Part shown: one piece after another, positions 17,116 through 24,328 of the stretch | How the letters are laid out: each line of letters opens with the position of its first letter | How positions within the stretch are numbered: position 1 is the first letter of the stretch | NCBI RefSeq assembly: GCF_900156625.1 | Contig: NZ_FTOB01000002.1 | Location: 180,275-244,274 of the forward strand | Reading direction: 5' to 3' | DNA from: Zobellia uliginosa | GTDB lineage: Bacteria; Bacteroidota; Bacteroidia; Flavobacteriales; Flavobacteriaceae | DNA length: 64,000 nt | The notes under the pieces: model-generated | The model's input: only the letters and a program-made list of their open reading frames with translations | Told to the model about the DNA's origin: nothing | The model's database searches: none | Program-made: the position numbers and the translations under genes

Positions 17116-18177
17116 ATGATCAAAGTATTGAGACCTATATGCTTGGTATTATTGACTGCTACTTTTGCATGTGGTAATTCTAGCGATATAGATAACGATA
17201 AAGGGCAAGAACAGGTAAAAAAGCAGGAGGAAGCGCAAGGGCAAAGCAATGATTTGGATAAGGAAAATGGAAAAGATACGCCCAAACCTACTTTTTTGCC
17301 CAATCAAGACCCTAAACCCGATAATAAAAAATGGGTAAAAGTTGAGGGTGTTTCGGATGAGTTTAACGGCAGTGAATTGGATTTTGACAAATGGAACCTG
17401 ACTCCTGAATTTATATGGAAGGGCCAAGATAGAGGTTGGTACGGCGGAAGTAGGTCTCTTTTTGAAGCGGATAATGTAAGTATTGGCGATGGGTTTCTAA
17501 GAATTGAAGGAGAAAAGTTCGATAGCCCTAGGTATTCGCCTAAAGATAATACCAATATGGCGCCACAAAGGAGATATGGGGGAGCCTATGTGTATGGTAA
17601 GACCTTGGCCGAACCAGGATATTATATAGAGACCAGGATGAGAGCCAGCAAAACGGCTATGTCTGCGGCCTTTTGGTTAAAATCGGAAACAAAACCGTGT
17701 GAGGAAAACTTGAACAATGGTGAAAATCTTGAGATAGACATACAAGAATGTGTTGGCGTTTTTACAGGCGAATTGGGTGATGAATGGACAAAAGATGACT
17801 GGGCGGTGAACGCGCATTGGGATCGCATATTTCATTACAATACCCATAGACATAATAGTCCGTGTAGCAACATAGGAGATAGACAGACACGAGGAGGTAA
17901 AGCGAATTTCGATAAAAAGAACTCCGAAGAATTTCATATTTACGCGGCCTATTGGCACGTCGATGGTAGTCAAATCGATTTCTACATTGATGGTGAATTG
18001 GAAAAATCGGTTACTCCCGTAATTCCGTTTAAAGGCGCTTTACGTTTAATAATGTCGAGTAACTTCTATGATTGGATAGAGGAGACCACAGCGGAAGAAA
18101 TGGGTTTTAACAGGCCATTGGAAGACCGGTACACCAAATTTGATTGGGTGAGGGTGTGGAAACTTGAAGATTTATAA
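17116..18177 (+). CDS. GH16 lipoprotein of beta-agarase/porphyranase type
   Basis: The start at 17116 (MIKVLRPICL) gives a clean lipoprotein signal ending TATFACGN; an upstream ATG at 17089 adds nine unlikely residues. A Lys/Gln/Asp-rich linker of ~45 residues precedes the catalytic jelly roll. WYGGSRSLFEADNVSIGDGFL, RYGGAYVYGK and FWLKSE are typical of algal-galactan GH16 enzymes. The catalytic motif is E206-I-D208-I-Q-E211 (the ExDxxE bulged form used by agarases, porphyranases and carrageenases). It would cleave agar- or porphyran-type galactan outside the cell. It stands alone, flanked by repeats, and is not part of a local SusCD operon. Substrate is inferred from the subgroup resemblance. 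Confidence 0.85.
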   Translation: MIKVLRPICLVLLTATFACGNSSDIDNDKGQEQVKKQEEAQGQSNDLDKENGKDTPKPTFLPNQDPKPDNKKWVKVEGVSDEFNGSELDFDKWNLTPEFIWKGQDRGWYGGSRSLFEADNVSIGDGFLRIEGEKFDSPRYSPKDNTNMAPQRRYGGAYVYGKTLAEPGYYIETRMRASKTAMSAAFWLKSETKPCEENLNNGENLEIDIQECVGVFTGELGDEWTKDDWAVNAHWDRIFHYNTHRHNSPCSNIGDRQTRGGKANFDKKNSEEFHIYAAYWHVDGSQIDFYIDGELEKSVTPVIPFKGALRLIMSSNFYDWIEETTAEEMGFNRPLEDRYTKFDWVRVWKLEDL

Positions 18178-18310
18178 AAACTACTTTTCAACGGTATTCC
18201 GTTGGTGTTTTTTAATGTTCGTGAGTTGCTTGACTTGACAGCACAAATAATCAAGGTATTTCTGTTTATAGTCGAGAGCTAAGAGGACCTTACTGTTTTT
18301 GATTTTTTAG

Positions 18311-18352
18311 AAGGGGAATTTAGTTCTAAATTCAATATTTGCATTTCCCCTT
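18311..18352. terminator. Hairpin between convergent genes, probable terminator
   Basis: AAGGGGAA (18311-18318) pairs with TTCCCCTT (18345-18352), followed by TT and more T-rich DNA. The 26-base loop can form a small inner hairpin. It lies between the GH16 gene and the convergent DUF1963 gene. Confidence 0.5.
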
Positions 18353-18388
18353 TTCGTATATTTTATACCCTTGGCGGACCGTCACTTT

Positions 18389-19220
18389 TTAGTGACATTG
18401 TAGGGTGAATTTGATTTTTTCTGATTTTTCTTCATAGAAAACATAAATTAATCCAACATCTCCCCACATTAATCCAGCATTGTCTTCCGAGTCTATTTGA
18501 AACAATAGTTTTAGTGGGTTTCCTTCGCTGTCTGTTGGTGTAGATTCTCCTTGAACCCATTTGGGATATCCCCCCAAGTTGGCTTTGATAATCTTGTTCT
18601 CCAATAAGTTTAGTAACAATTTGGTCATAACTACCCCAAGGTTCGTCTTCGTCTAAAACACAAGACATTTTAGAGGCATTACGGCAATATAAATCTATTC
18701 CTTCCCAGTCAGGTAAAGATTGGGTCGAACTGAACTTTATTTCGCAATATCTTGATTTTTCTAGTTCACTTGGTGTATCGATAAGCTTGATATTTCCTTT
18801 TTCAATTTTTTTATAAATTTTCACCAACCATCCATCGTCTGAAGTGTCCCAAGGCATCTCATCCCAATCGTAATAGAATTGAATGAGCTCTATACTTTTC
18901 GGTAGTTTTAAATCGGTAGAATTGAATACTTGAAAAATGAATTCTAAATTTTTGCCCTTTTTATTTGTTGGCCATACTTCACCTTTTTCAAAATAGGGCC
19001 GGCCACCGAAATGTGATATAAATTGAGCATTTTCAGGCGGTCTTGAAGCTGATAAAACCTCCAATTTCGTTGCGGTTCTAATTAAGGGTTTTACCAAATT
19101 CTCCAGGTCGGAAATCGTCTTTAAATTCAATTGGTTTAGTTCATTTCGATATTGGTCAAAATGCGATTCAGTTTTCGGTTTTTCTTTTTTACCACTAAAT
19201 AAATTCTTCCAAAAGCTCAT
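18389..19220 (-). pseudogene. DUF1963 (YwqG-like) gene, frameshifted at a run of six C
   Basis: The intact reading frame would give about 276 residues of the DUF1963/YwqG family (function unknown, usually cytoplasmic). The N-terminal part is normal (GGRPYFEKGEVWPTNKKGK, LIQFYYDWDE) up to SQLGG. The frame then shifts, and the family's C-terminal motif (LGGYPKWVQ, then LLFQIDSEDNAGLMWGDVG) continues in another frame to a stop at 18389. The junction falls exactly on the C run 18570-18575 (G run in the gene); five instead of six bases would restore the frame. Either a sequencing or assembly slip, slippage-based phase variation, or recent inactivation could explain this. Without correction the product is 262 residues with a wrong tail. 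Confidence 0.85.
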
Positions 19221-19341
19221 TCTTTACAATCTGGTTTTTATATGGTATACAGCGGGAGTCCGTCTCAAAACCGCCCTCGATTTTGAATAAATTTAATCAA
19301 TTTCTGCTATAAGGGATGTTGCTTTTAAGGAGAGTTCACAG

Positions 19342-19520
19342 GGCAGTTATATGAAGGGGAAGCGCGAGAATACCGTAGGCCCTGTTTTCAGAACGTTGAT
19401 AAAGTTCATGGGACACGGAAAATAAACACCATAGGAATGGCACAGGCCAACAAGGTGATGCAACTCTCATCTGCTAAAACTACACTTATGGGTAGAATAG
19501 TATTCTTTTCTAAGTACTAA
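19342..19520 (+). pseudogene. Remnant of an IS1182-type transposase C-terminus
   Basis: Translation of 19360-19422 gives KRENTVGPVFRTLIKFMGHG. After a one-base frame change at the A run near 19420 it gives KINTIGMAQANKVM, then a stop near 19518. This pattern matches what I recall of the C-terminal end of Bacteroidota IS1182-family transposases (TVEPVFGTL..FMGM..VNT.G..QANK). Only about 60 residues survive and they are frameshifted. It fills the 326-base gap left of the ThiF-like gene and marks an old insertion at the left edge of the peptide-system region. Confidence 0.6.
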
Positions 19521-19546
19521 TTTTGTGAATCAAACCATATAAAGGA

Positions 19547-20302
19547 ATGCAAGAACGATATCAACGAAATAGGATATATATTGATGATAAAGAGCAAGAA
19601 ATTGTTAAAGATTATCCGATAATCCTGGCCGGAAGTGGAATAGGGAGTGTAATTGCCGAATGTGCCTTGCGTTTAGGGTTTGAGAATATCACCATTATAG
19701 ATGGCGACAAGGTAGAACGATCTAATTTGAATCGGCAAAACTATACCGAAGACGATATTTCTTCTTCGAAAGTAGAGGCTATAAAGTCCAGATTAAAGGC
19801 TATTAATAATGAAGCTAATATCAAGGTTTACAACAGTTTTATAACAGAAGCCAATGTAGAGGAATTTGTAAAGGGCCATAAAGTAGCCATTAATGCGCTA
19901 GATTTTACGTCGGATATTCCATTGCAATTTGATAAAGTTTGTCAAGAAAACAATATTCCGGTAATTCATCCGTACAATTTAGGGTGGGGCGGACTTGTTA
20001 CGGTAATTGCACCCAATAGTATAGGTTTATCTGTCATTGCAAAACCAGATGAGAAATTCAATGAGGTAAATATGGTCGAATACATGTCAAGTTATATGAG
20101 GTTCTGGGGAAACCCTCAAGATTGGATAGATGAGATCATAGAGAAATACAAAAGCGAAAAAGAAAGTCTGCCACCACCACAACTTTCAATTGCTTCTTGG
20201 AAAGTTGCCGCTATGTGCACCCATATTCTTTTTAATATTGCTACGGGAAAACCGGTCAAAAAATTTCCTGAATTTTATTTGTCGACCATATTAAATTCTT
20301 GA
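19547..20302 (+). CDS. ThiF/E1-like adenylating enzyme
   Basis: A 251-residue protein of the ThiF/MoeB/E1 superfamily, which adenylates the C-terminal carboxylate of a small protein or peptide with ATP. The nucleotide-binding loop is ILAGSGIGSVIAE, followed by ITIIDGDKVERSNLNRQ (Asp and Arg of the ATP site) and the helix with SSKVEAIKSRL. The paired Cys-x-x-Cys zinc sites of some relatives are absent. The C-terminal ~80 residues (with DWIDEIIEKYKSEKES) do not match ThiF/MoeB and may hold the substrate. MccB, which modifies microcin C7, is the best known peptide-directed member. It is separate from the downstream operon (convergent LuxR gene between), so membership in the peptide system is only inferred. 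Confidence 0.8.
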   Translation: MQERYQRNRIYIDDKEQEIVKDYPIILAGSGIGSVIAECALRLGFENITIIDGDKVERSNLNRQNYTEDDISSSKVEAIKSRLKAINNEANIKVYNSFITEANVEEFVKGHKVAINALDFTSDIPLQFDKVCQENNIPVIHPYNLGWGGLVTVIAPNSIGLSVIAKPDEKFNEVNMVEYMSSYMRFWGNPQDWIDEIIEKYKSEKESLPPPQLSIASWKVAAMCTHILFNIATGKPVKKFPEFYLSTILNS

Positions 20303-20339
20303 ATATAGGTAATCTTATATTTGCCCCGACCTCAAAACC

Positions 20340-21098
20340 TTAAATGAGCTTATTATTGGTGGCATACATGATAGCTTCCGATATGTTGGTCACTTCTAAT
20401 TTGTCGAATAACTTTCTTCTGTGAAATTTTACCGTATCGGGCGATACGTAAATTGATTCGGCTATCTCGTTTATAGTTAAACCTCTAGTCGACAATTGCA
20501 ATATTTCTTTTTCCCGGGATGAGAGCTTTATTTTTTCATCCGCTTTCCAGAAGTCACCCTCTAGGTTATACTTGAAAATTTTATGATTTCCCTTTTTATA
20601 AATTTTAATATTCCCCGCTTGTCGTTCGGCCGATAAGGATACAATACATACGGCTTTCCATATTTTGCCGTTTGCGGTCAAAAATATTGGGGTCAATTTT
20701 TGATTTATTAGAATGATTTTTCCTTCTTGGTTTTTTATGTGGAAGTCATATGAAATGGTATGTTCCTTGCGTTCTTCTAAAGGAATTCTGTCATAAAACT
20801 CGAAGCCCACCTTGTTGATTTTAATGAGTAAATCCAAATCGGACTTAACTACATACTTGAAGTAGAAAGCATATCCCATCTCCTTGATTTCTTCTGCCGT
20901 ATGGCCACAAAGGAACAAGGGATTGTCCGAGACGTATTCAAACCCTCTTTTTTGATAATCAATTACATATATACTTTTGTAGGTGGCTCTTGAGAAGGCT
21001 TTTATAGCTTCTAAATAATCTAAGGCTTGTCCTTGGTTTTCTTTTGGGATTTCACCAACTGAATTCTTAAAGGAAAAGAAATCTTTCATGTCAGTCAT
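20340..21098 (-). CDS. PAS-like sensor with LuxR-type DNA-binding domain
   Basis: A 252-residue one-protein regulator. Residues about 30-160 look like a PAS fold (VIDYQKRGFEYVSDNPLFLCG, KNQEGKIILINQKLTPIF). The last ~65 residues are a GerE/LuxR helix-turn-helix (LSSREKEILQLSTRGLTINEIAESIYVSPDTVKFHRRKLFDKL). There is no classical autoinducer-binding domain. This architecture is frequent in Flavobacteriia. It is divergent from the acyltransferase gene at 21261, and the shared 162-base intergenic region holds an imperfect palindrome. It is therefore the likely local regulator of the peptide operon. Met4 (21089) is an alternative start. Confidence 0.88.
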   Translation of the reverse strand: MTDMKDFFSFKNSVGEIPKENQGQALDYLEAIKAFSRATYKSIYVIDYQKRGFEYVSDNPLFLCGHTAEEIKEMGYAFYFKYVVKSDLDLLIKINKVGFEFYDRIPLEERKEHTISYDFHIKNQEGKIILINQKLTPIFLTANGKIWKAVCIVSLSAERQAGNIKIYKKGNHKIFKYNLEGDFWKADEKIKLSSREKEILQLSTRGLTINEIAESIYVSPDTVKFHRRKLFDKLEVTNISEAIMYATNNKLI

Positions 21099-21158
21099 AG
21101 AGTCGGTTTGGTGTAGGTTTTTGTGGTTATAAATATAGCTTTTTTCTTATCATTTTGA

Positions 21159-21180
21159 AAACTACACTTTTGTATAGTTT
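21159..21180. promoter_or_regulatory. Candidate LuxR-type operator (imperfect palindrome)
   Basis: AAACTACAC-TTTT-GTATAGTTT is a 22-base sequence with 9-base arms matching at 8 positions. It lies 81 bases before the acyltransferase start and 61 bases from the regulator start. A weaker copy of its left half (AAACTACCATTTTGTGTAAAC) follows at 21196-21216. The position between divergent genes suggests binding by the LuxR-type regulator; no experimental support. Confidence 0.5.
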
Positions 21181-21260
21181 CAGATAATCAACTAAAAACT
21201 ACCATTTTGTGTAAACAAACATTACTGAATGCCTAATAGATTTGGAAGTAAAACAAGAAT

Positions 21261-21944
21261 ATGATACATCCAAAGAACTATTTAGAAAGATTAGGGGCAG
21301 ATTGTCTATACGACTTGGCCAAGTTTGTGGTCAATGAAAATTTCAAGCACCACACCAGTAGCGTTTATCCAGAAAACTATACAAAGGAAATAGGATCTAT
21401 CTTGAAAGAAGAGAAAGATTATTTCAACAATGCCCAGATTTTTGTTTCTAAGGATGAGGACAATTCCATAATAGGATCGATCAGGGTATTACGGTGGAAT
21501 TATACGGACGTATTGCCTATACAGAAAATATTCGGCATTAATCCATTGCTCCTAAATGGCCATTATATTAAAAGTTCCATTTGGCATATTGGCAGGTTTG
21601 CCATAAAGAAAGGGGTAAATGATATTAATTTATTTAAGAGACTTATGGTCTGCGCCATAGCCCCTATATGTCAAGATAAAAATGCCGTAGTCTATGCAGA
21701 ATGTGACAGTAAACTTTTAAGGGTAATGTTGGCGTTGGGGATCAAGGCCGTGCCTGTAGAGAAACCTCTTAATTATCTAGGCTCTGAAACTATTCCGGTG
21801 AGTATGCGGTACAACGGCCTAATCGATTTCTATAATAAGAATAGGTCTTTGGTTCCTGTAGATTTTTTAGGTTCTACCACTGCTCAGCAACTACCTAAAA
21901 GGGTAGTTTCCCAACCTCTTCAGCATAACTACTCTTTAGTGTAG
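21261..21944 (+). CDS. FeeM/LuxI-like N-acyltransferase (GNAT fold)
   Basis: A 227-residue protein resembling the N-acyl amino acid synthase (FeeM) and autoinducer synthase group, GNAT-fold enzymes that transfer an acyl chain from acyl-ACP to an amino group. The supporting signature is SIIGSIRVLRWNYTDVLPIQ followed by WHIGRFAIKKGVND, which matches the family pattern of a strand with Arg, an LP turn, and an E/IsRFAV-type strand. A Leu-rich helix (RLMVCAIAPIC) comes next. The ~40-residue tail is low in complexity and may be flexible. Located directly upstream of two peptide precursor genes on the same strand. It could acylate the peptides, an amino acid, or make a signal for the adjacent LuxR protein. 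Confidence 0.65.
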   Translation: MIHPKNYLERLGADCLYDLAKFVVNENFKHHTSSVYPENYTKEIGSILKEEKDYFNNAQIFVSKDEDNSIIGSIRVLRWNYTDVLPIQKIFGINPLLLNGHYIKSSIWHIGRFAIKKGVNDINLFKRLMVCAIAPICQDKNAVVYAECDSKLLRVMLALGIKAVPVEKPLNYLGSETIPVSMRYNGLIDFYNKNRSLVPVDFLGSTTAQQLPKRVVSQPLQHNYSLV

Positions 21945-22094
21945 AGAAGTACAAAAGACAAACATATAGTTTTATGCTAATAAAATAAATAAGCATATCA
22001 AGATATAACGCATACTCTTGGCCGAGAGATAGACCGAATAGCAATTAATGTCTTAAAACTAAGATTGGATCTAATAATTGTAATTTTTTTAAAA

Positions 22095-22244
22095 ATGAAA
22101 AATTCAAACCCAGAGAAATTTTTAGATACTCAGGAATTATCAGCTCTTGAGAATCAAACATTAAAAGGAGGTACTTCAATGATCGAATCGGTCGAAGAAG
22201 AAGACAAAAAGAAAAAAGAGAAAAAAGTAACCGTTGAAAAGTAA
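22095..22244 (+). CDS. Double-glycine precursor peptide 1
   Basis: A 49-residue peptide too short for usual ORF callers. Residues 1-26 form a leader ending in LSALENQTLKGG, the double-glycine motif cut by C39 peptidases (consensus LS..EL..I.GG). The predicted core is 23 residues, starting TSMIESVEEED and ending in a Lys/Glu-rich tail with KVTVEK. It has no Cys. The adjacent peptide 2 has exactly the same first 23 residues, although seven of those codons differ by silent changes. That shows the leader is under protein-level selection and is a real gene. A C39-type ABC exporter is encoded 2 kb downstream. Function (antibacterial or signal) unknown. Confidence 0.88.
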   Translation: MKNSNPEKFLDTQELSALENQTLKGGTSMIESVEEEDKKKKEKKVTVEK

Positions 22245-22249
22245 TAATT

Positions 22250-22402
22250 ATGAAAAATTCAAACCCAGAGAAATTTTTAGACACTCAAGAACTTTCGGCT
22301 CTTGAAAACCAAACATTGACAGGTGGTAGTTCTATGGTAGAATCACTTGAAGATGCAGGTAACAAAGACAAAGAAAAGAAAAAAGAAGTTGTTGTAAAGT
22401 AA
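22250..22402 (+). CDS. Double-glycine precursor peptide 2
   Basis: A 50-residue paralogue of peptide 1, starting 5 bases after its stop. Leader residues 1-23 are identical, then Thr replaces Lys24 and Gly-Gly follows at 25-26. The predicted 24-residue core starts SSMVESLEDAG and ends with a Lys-rich VVVK. Core residues shared with peptide 1 are [ST]SM[IV]ES[VL]E[DE], so the N-terminal third of the core is conserved and the middle diverges. It also lacks Cys. A perfect hairpin comes 4 bases after its stop codon and would let the two peptides be made in excess over the enzymes downstream. Confidence 0.88.
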   Translation: MKNSNPEKFLDTQELSALENQTLTGGSSMVESLEDAGNKDKEKKKEVVVK

Positions 22403-22406
22403 GTCT

Positions 22407-22440
22407 TAATAAGGTGTCGGTGTATGCCGACACCTTATTA
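22407..22440 (+). terminator. Hairpin attenuator between precursor peptides and enzymes
   Basis: The arms TAATAAGGTGTCGG (22407-22420) and CCGACACCTTATTA (22427-22440) form a perfect 14-bp stem with a 6-base loop. No long T run follows, so partial termination or mRNA-end protection of the peptide transcript is more likely than full termination. This is the usual arrangement in bacteriocin operons. Confidence 0.8.
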
Positions 22441-22464
22441 TATATGGAAAAATGATAATATAAA

Positions 22465-23772
22465 ATGATGGAAGATACTAAAAAAGCATTGACCAAAGAC
22501 TGGTGGCTATTATTTATAGAAGAAAATTTTTCTTTCACTGAGACTAAAGTATTTAAAGACGTTCTCTCTGAATCTTTGCAGGAAAATTTATATAAAGGAG
22601 TGAAAGAGATGTTGCAATCAAGAATCAACCGTCTTGATATTTCAAATGGTTTTAGACTATATCAAAAGGGAGAGGAAATTGGTGATTCCAAGGTCCGAAA
22701 CCTTATAAGGGAAAACAAATTAGGCAGCCAAGAATCAATTGAATCGTATTGCAAAAGGATATTTGGGGAAAATTATGGCATTATCACCAATTATGGTGAG
22801 CGTCATTCGGATATTTTAGCTGAAAACGTTTTAGAGGCGATACAACCTCTTTTTGATATTATTGGTATTCCTCCTTGGGGAGTGGAACTTACAACCTTTA
22901 TAGGTAATTATGGGTGGACTCCCTTGGGGATACATACGGACCAAAGAGGGGAAAATGTTTTGCATTTCCATCTAGGCCCTGGTAAAAAAACAATGTACAC
23001 TTGGAATGAAGATGTCTATAAAGAGGTAGGTAAGGGCGTTTCAAACAATAAAGATGTAGAGCCCTTGCTCGAATACGCCCAAAAATATGAGTTTGGCCGA
23101 GGTGATCTTTACTATATGCCTTGGAATAAGCACCATATAGGTTTTTCCGGCGACTTTTCTATAGGGGTTACATTATGGTTTAATAATCCGACTAAATGCT
23201 CTTTTTCAAAACTAATGATCGAGTCGATCAAAAACATGTTTTTAAAAGACGATATGAATATTATAGAAAGTCAATTGGATTACCTGAACAACGAACAAAC
23301 GTTTAACGACTTCATCGGCACTTTAAATATTTCTTCCAAAACATTAAACGAACCCTTAGTAGACTTTTTGCAGTATACCTATAAAGAATATAAAAAATGT
23401 CTGTTGAGTAATGGCGGTTGGCAAAATATTCCCTTAAGGCATCACAAGAAGGTAGAGAACACGAATCATTGTTTTCCAGAATTTGAATTCAAAAAAATTG
23501 TCGGTAGCAATGTCTTCAAAATTACACATGAGAAAGAGGAAGATCGCCTATTGGTTTATGTTAGGGGGGTACGGCTATCCTTTAAGTATTTTGAAGGCCT
23601 GGTAAAGATTATTGATATGGTCAATACCGGTAAGGTAATTGAAGTTCAAGATGTTATAGAAGAAATTGACGACTTGCCAAAAGATGTGGTGATTTATTTT
23701 TTAAAAACCTTGGTAAATAATAGAGGCCTTAAAATTCAAGAGGCCCCGTTAGAGGAAATTCAATTTCAATAG
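22465..23772 (+). CDS. JmjC/cupin-like Fe(II)/2-oxoglutarate oxygenase, probable peptide-tailoring enzyme
   Basis: A 435-residue protein whose middle part has the double-stranded beta-helix oxygenase signature. H157-x-D159 (GIHTDQRGENVLHFHLGPGK) supplies two iron ligands, and GDLYYMPWNKHHIG supplies the distal His (H223 or H224). The GD-LY-P-H pattern is that of JmjC/cupin-4 ribosomal oxygenases (RoxA/YcfD, Mina53), which hydroxylate protein side chains. A ~200-residue C-terminal part (with YVRGVRLSFKYFEGLVKIID) may be a winged-helix/substrate-binding region, as in ribosomal oxygenases. It lies between the precursors and the exporter, so hydroxylation of the peptides is inferred. Cores offer Lys, Asp, Glu, Asn and Thr as targets. 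Confidence 0.75.
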   Translation: MMEDTKKALTKDWWLLFIEENFSFTETKVFKDVLSESLQENLYKGVKEMLQSRINRLDISNGFRLYQKGEEIGDSKVRNLIRENKLGSQESIESYCKRIFGENYGIITNYGERHSDILAENVLEAIQPLFDIIGIPPWGVELTTFIGNYGWTPLGIHTDQRGENVLHFHLGPGKKTMYTWNEDVYKEVGKGVSNNKDVEPLLEYAQKYEFGRGDLYYMPWNKHHIGFSGDFSIGVTLWFNNPTKCSFSKLMIESIKNMFLKDDMNIIESQLDYLNNEQTFNDFIGTLNISSKTLNEPLVDFLQYTYKEYKKCLLSNGGWQNIPLRHHKKVENTNHCFPEFEFKKIVGSNVFKITHEKEEDRLLVYVRGVRLSFKYFEGLVKIIDMVNTGKVIEVQDVIEEIDDLPKDVVIYFLKTLVNNRGLKIQEAPLEEIQFQ

Positions 23773-23824
23773 GCCTTTAACCTTCGATTTGTTGAATACG
23801 TACTGTGAAACTAAATCTAATAAA

Positions 23825-24328
23825 ATGAATTGCATTGAATTATATGAAACGTATCGGATTAAAAAAAAGAAAGACTATAAATATGTGTTCCAGACAAACG
23901 AAGGTGTGATTTATGAATTTAGTTTTAATAGGTCCGGTATACATTATAACTCTTGCTCAACAAATAAAAATATTCTAGAGCTTACCTTGAAATGTAGCTC
24001 AGTTTGTCCTAAAAAGGATTATAGAACCTTGACAACAATTGTTCATTTTGTTAAGGAGTTCTTGATAGAATATGATGCATTTTATTTACAAACGCATAAT
24101 CAGATCGAACACAAAAATACAAGAACGAAAAAACGGCGAGGATTTTCTAGGTTGAAACTTTGGACACGCATTTCAAATCGATACTTTGAGCAGTGCGATT
24201 TCCTGATGAGTCCAAATCTAAATGATTCTTATACACAGGATATACCTTGTCTCTTAATAAAAAAAGAGGCCAAGCATTATCGACAAATAGTGAGCAATTT
24301 TCATAAGTATTGTAATACGGAATTTTAA
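23825..24328 (+). CDS. Small protein resembling DUF6169
   Basis: A 167-residue protein from the ATG at 23825 (MNCIELYETY); a longer start at 23789 exists but adds twelve residues that look unrelated. No signal peptide. It has the order of short segments I associate with DUF6169: an N-terminal beta part (YKYVFQTNEGVIYEFSF), a helix (LTTIVHFVKEFLIEYDAFYLQ), a basic stretch (RTKKRRGFSRLKLWTRI) and a late LLIKKEAKHYRQIV strand-helix. It has no assigned function. Its stop overlaps into the region immediately before the exporter ATG (adjacent, no gap). This tight coupling suggests it assists the exporter or acts on the precursor. Confidence 0.6.
   Translation: MNCIELYETYRIKKKKDYKYVFQTNEGVIYEFSFNRSGIHYNSCSTNKNILELTLKCSSVCPKKDYRTLTTIVHFVKEFLIEYDAFYLQTHNQIEHKNTRTKKRRGFSRLKLWTRISNRYFEQCDFLMSPNLNDSYTQDIPCLLIKKEAKHYRQIVSNFHKYCNTEF

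Noticed and set aside
18389-18628. A separate 79-residue gene on the minus strand
   Set aside because: It encodes the C-terminal motif of DUF1963 and overlaps the larger frame at the C run, so it is the frameshifted tail of the same gene.
21159-21180. A classical lux box controlled by acyl-homoserine lactone
   Set aside because: The regulator has a PAS-like domain in place of the autoinducer-binding domain and the palindrome is not the lux box sequence. It is kept only as a candidate operator.
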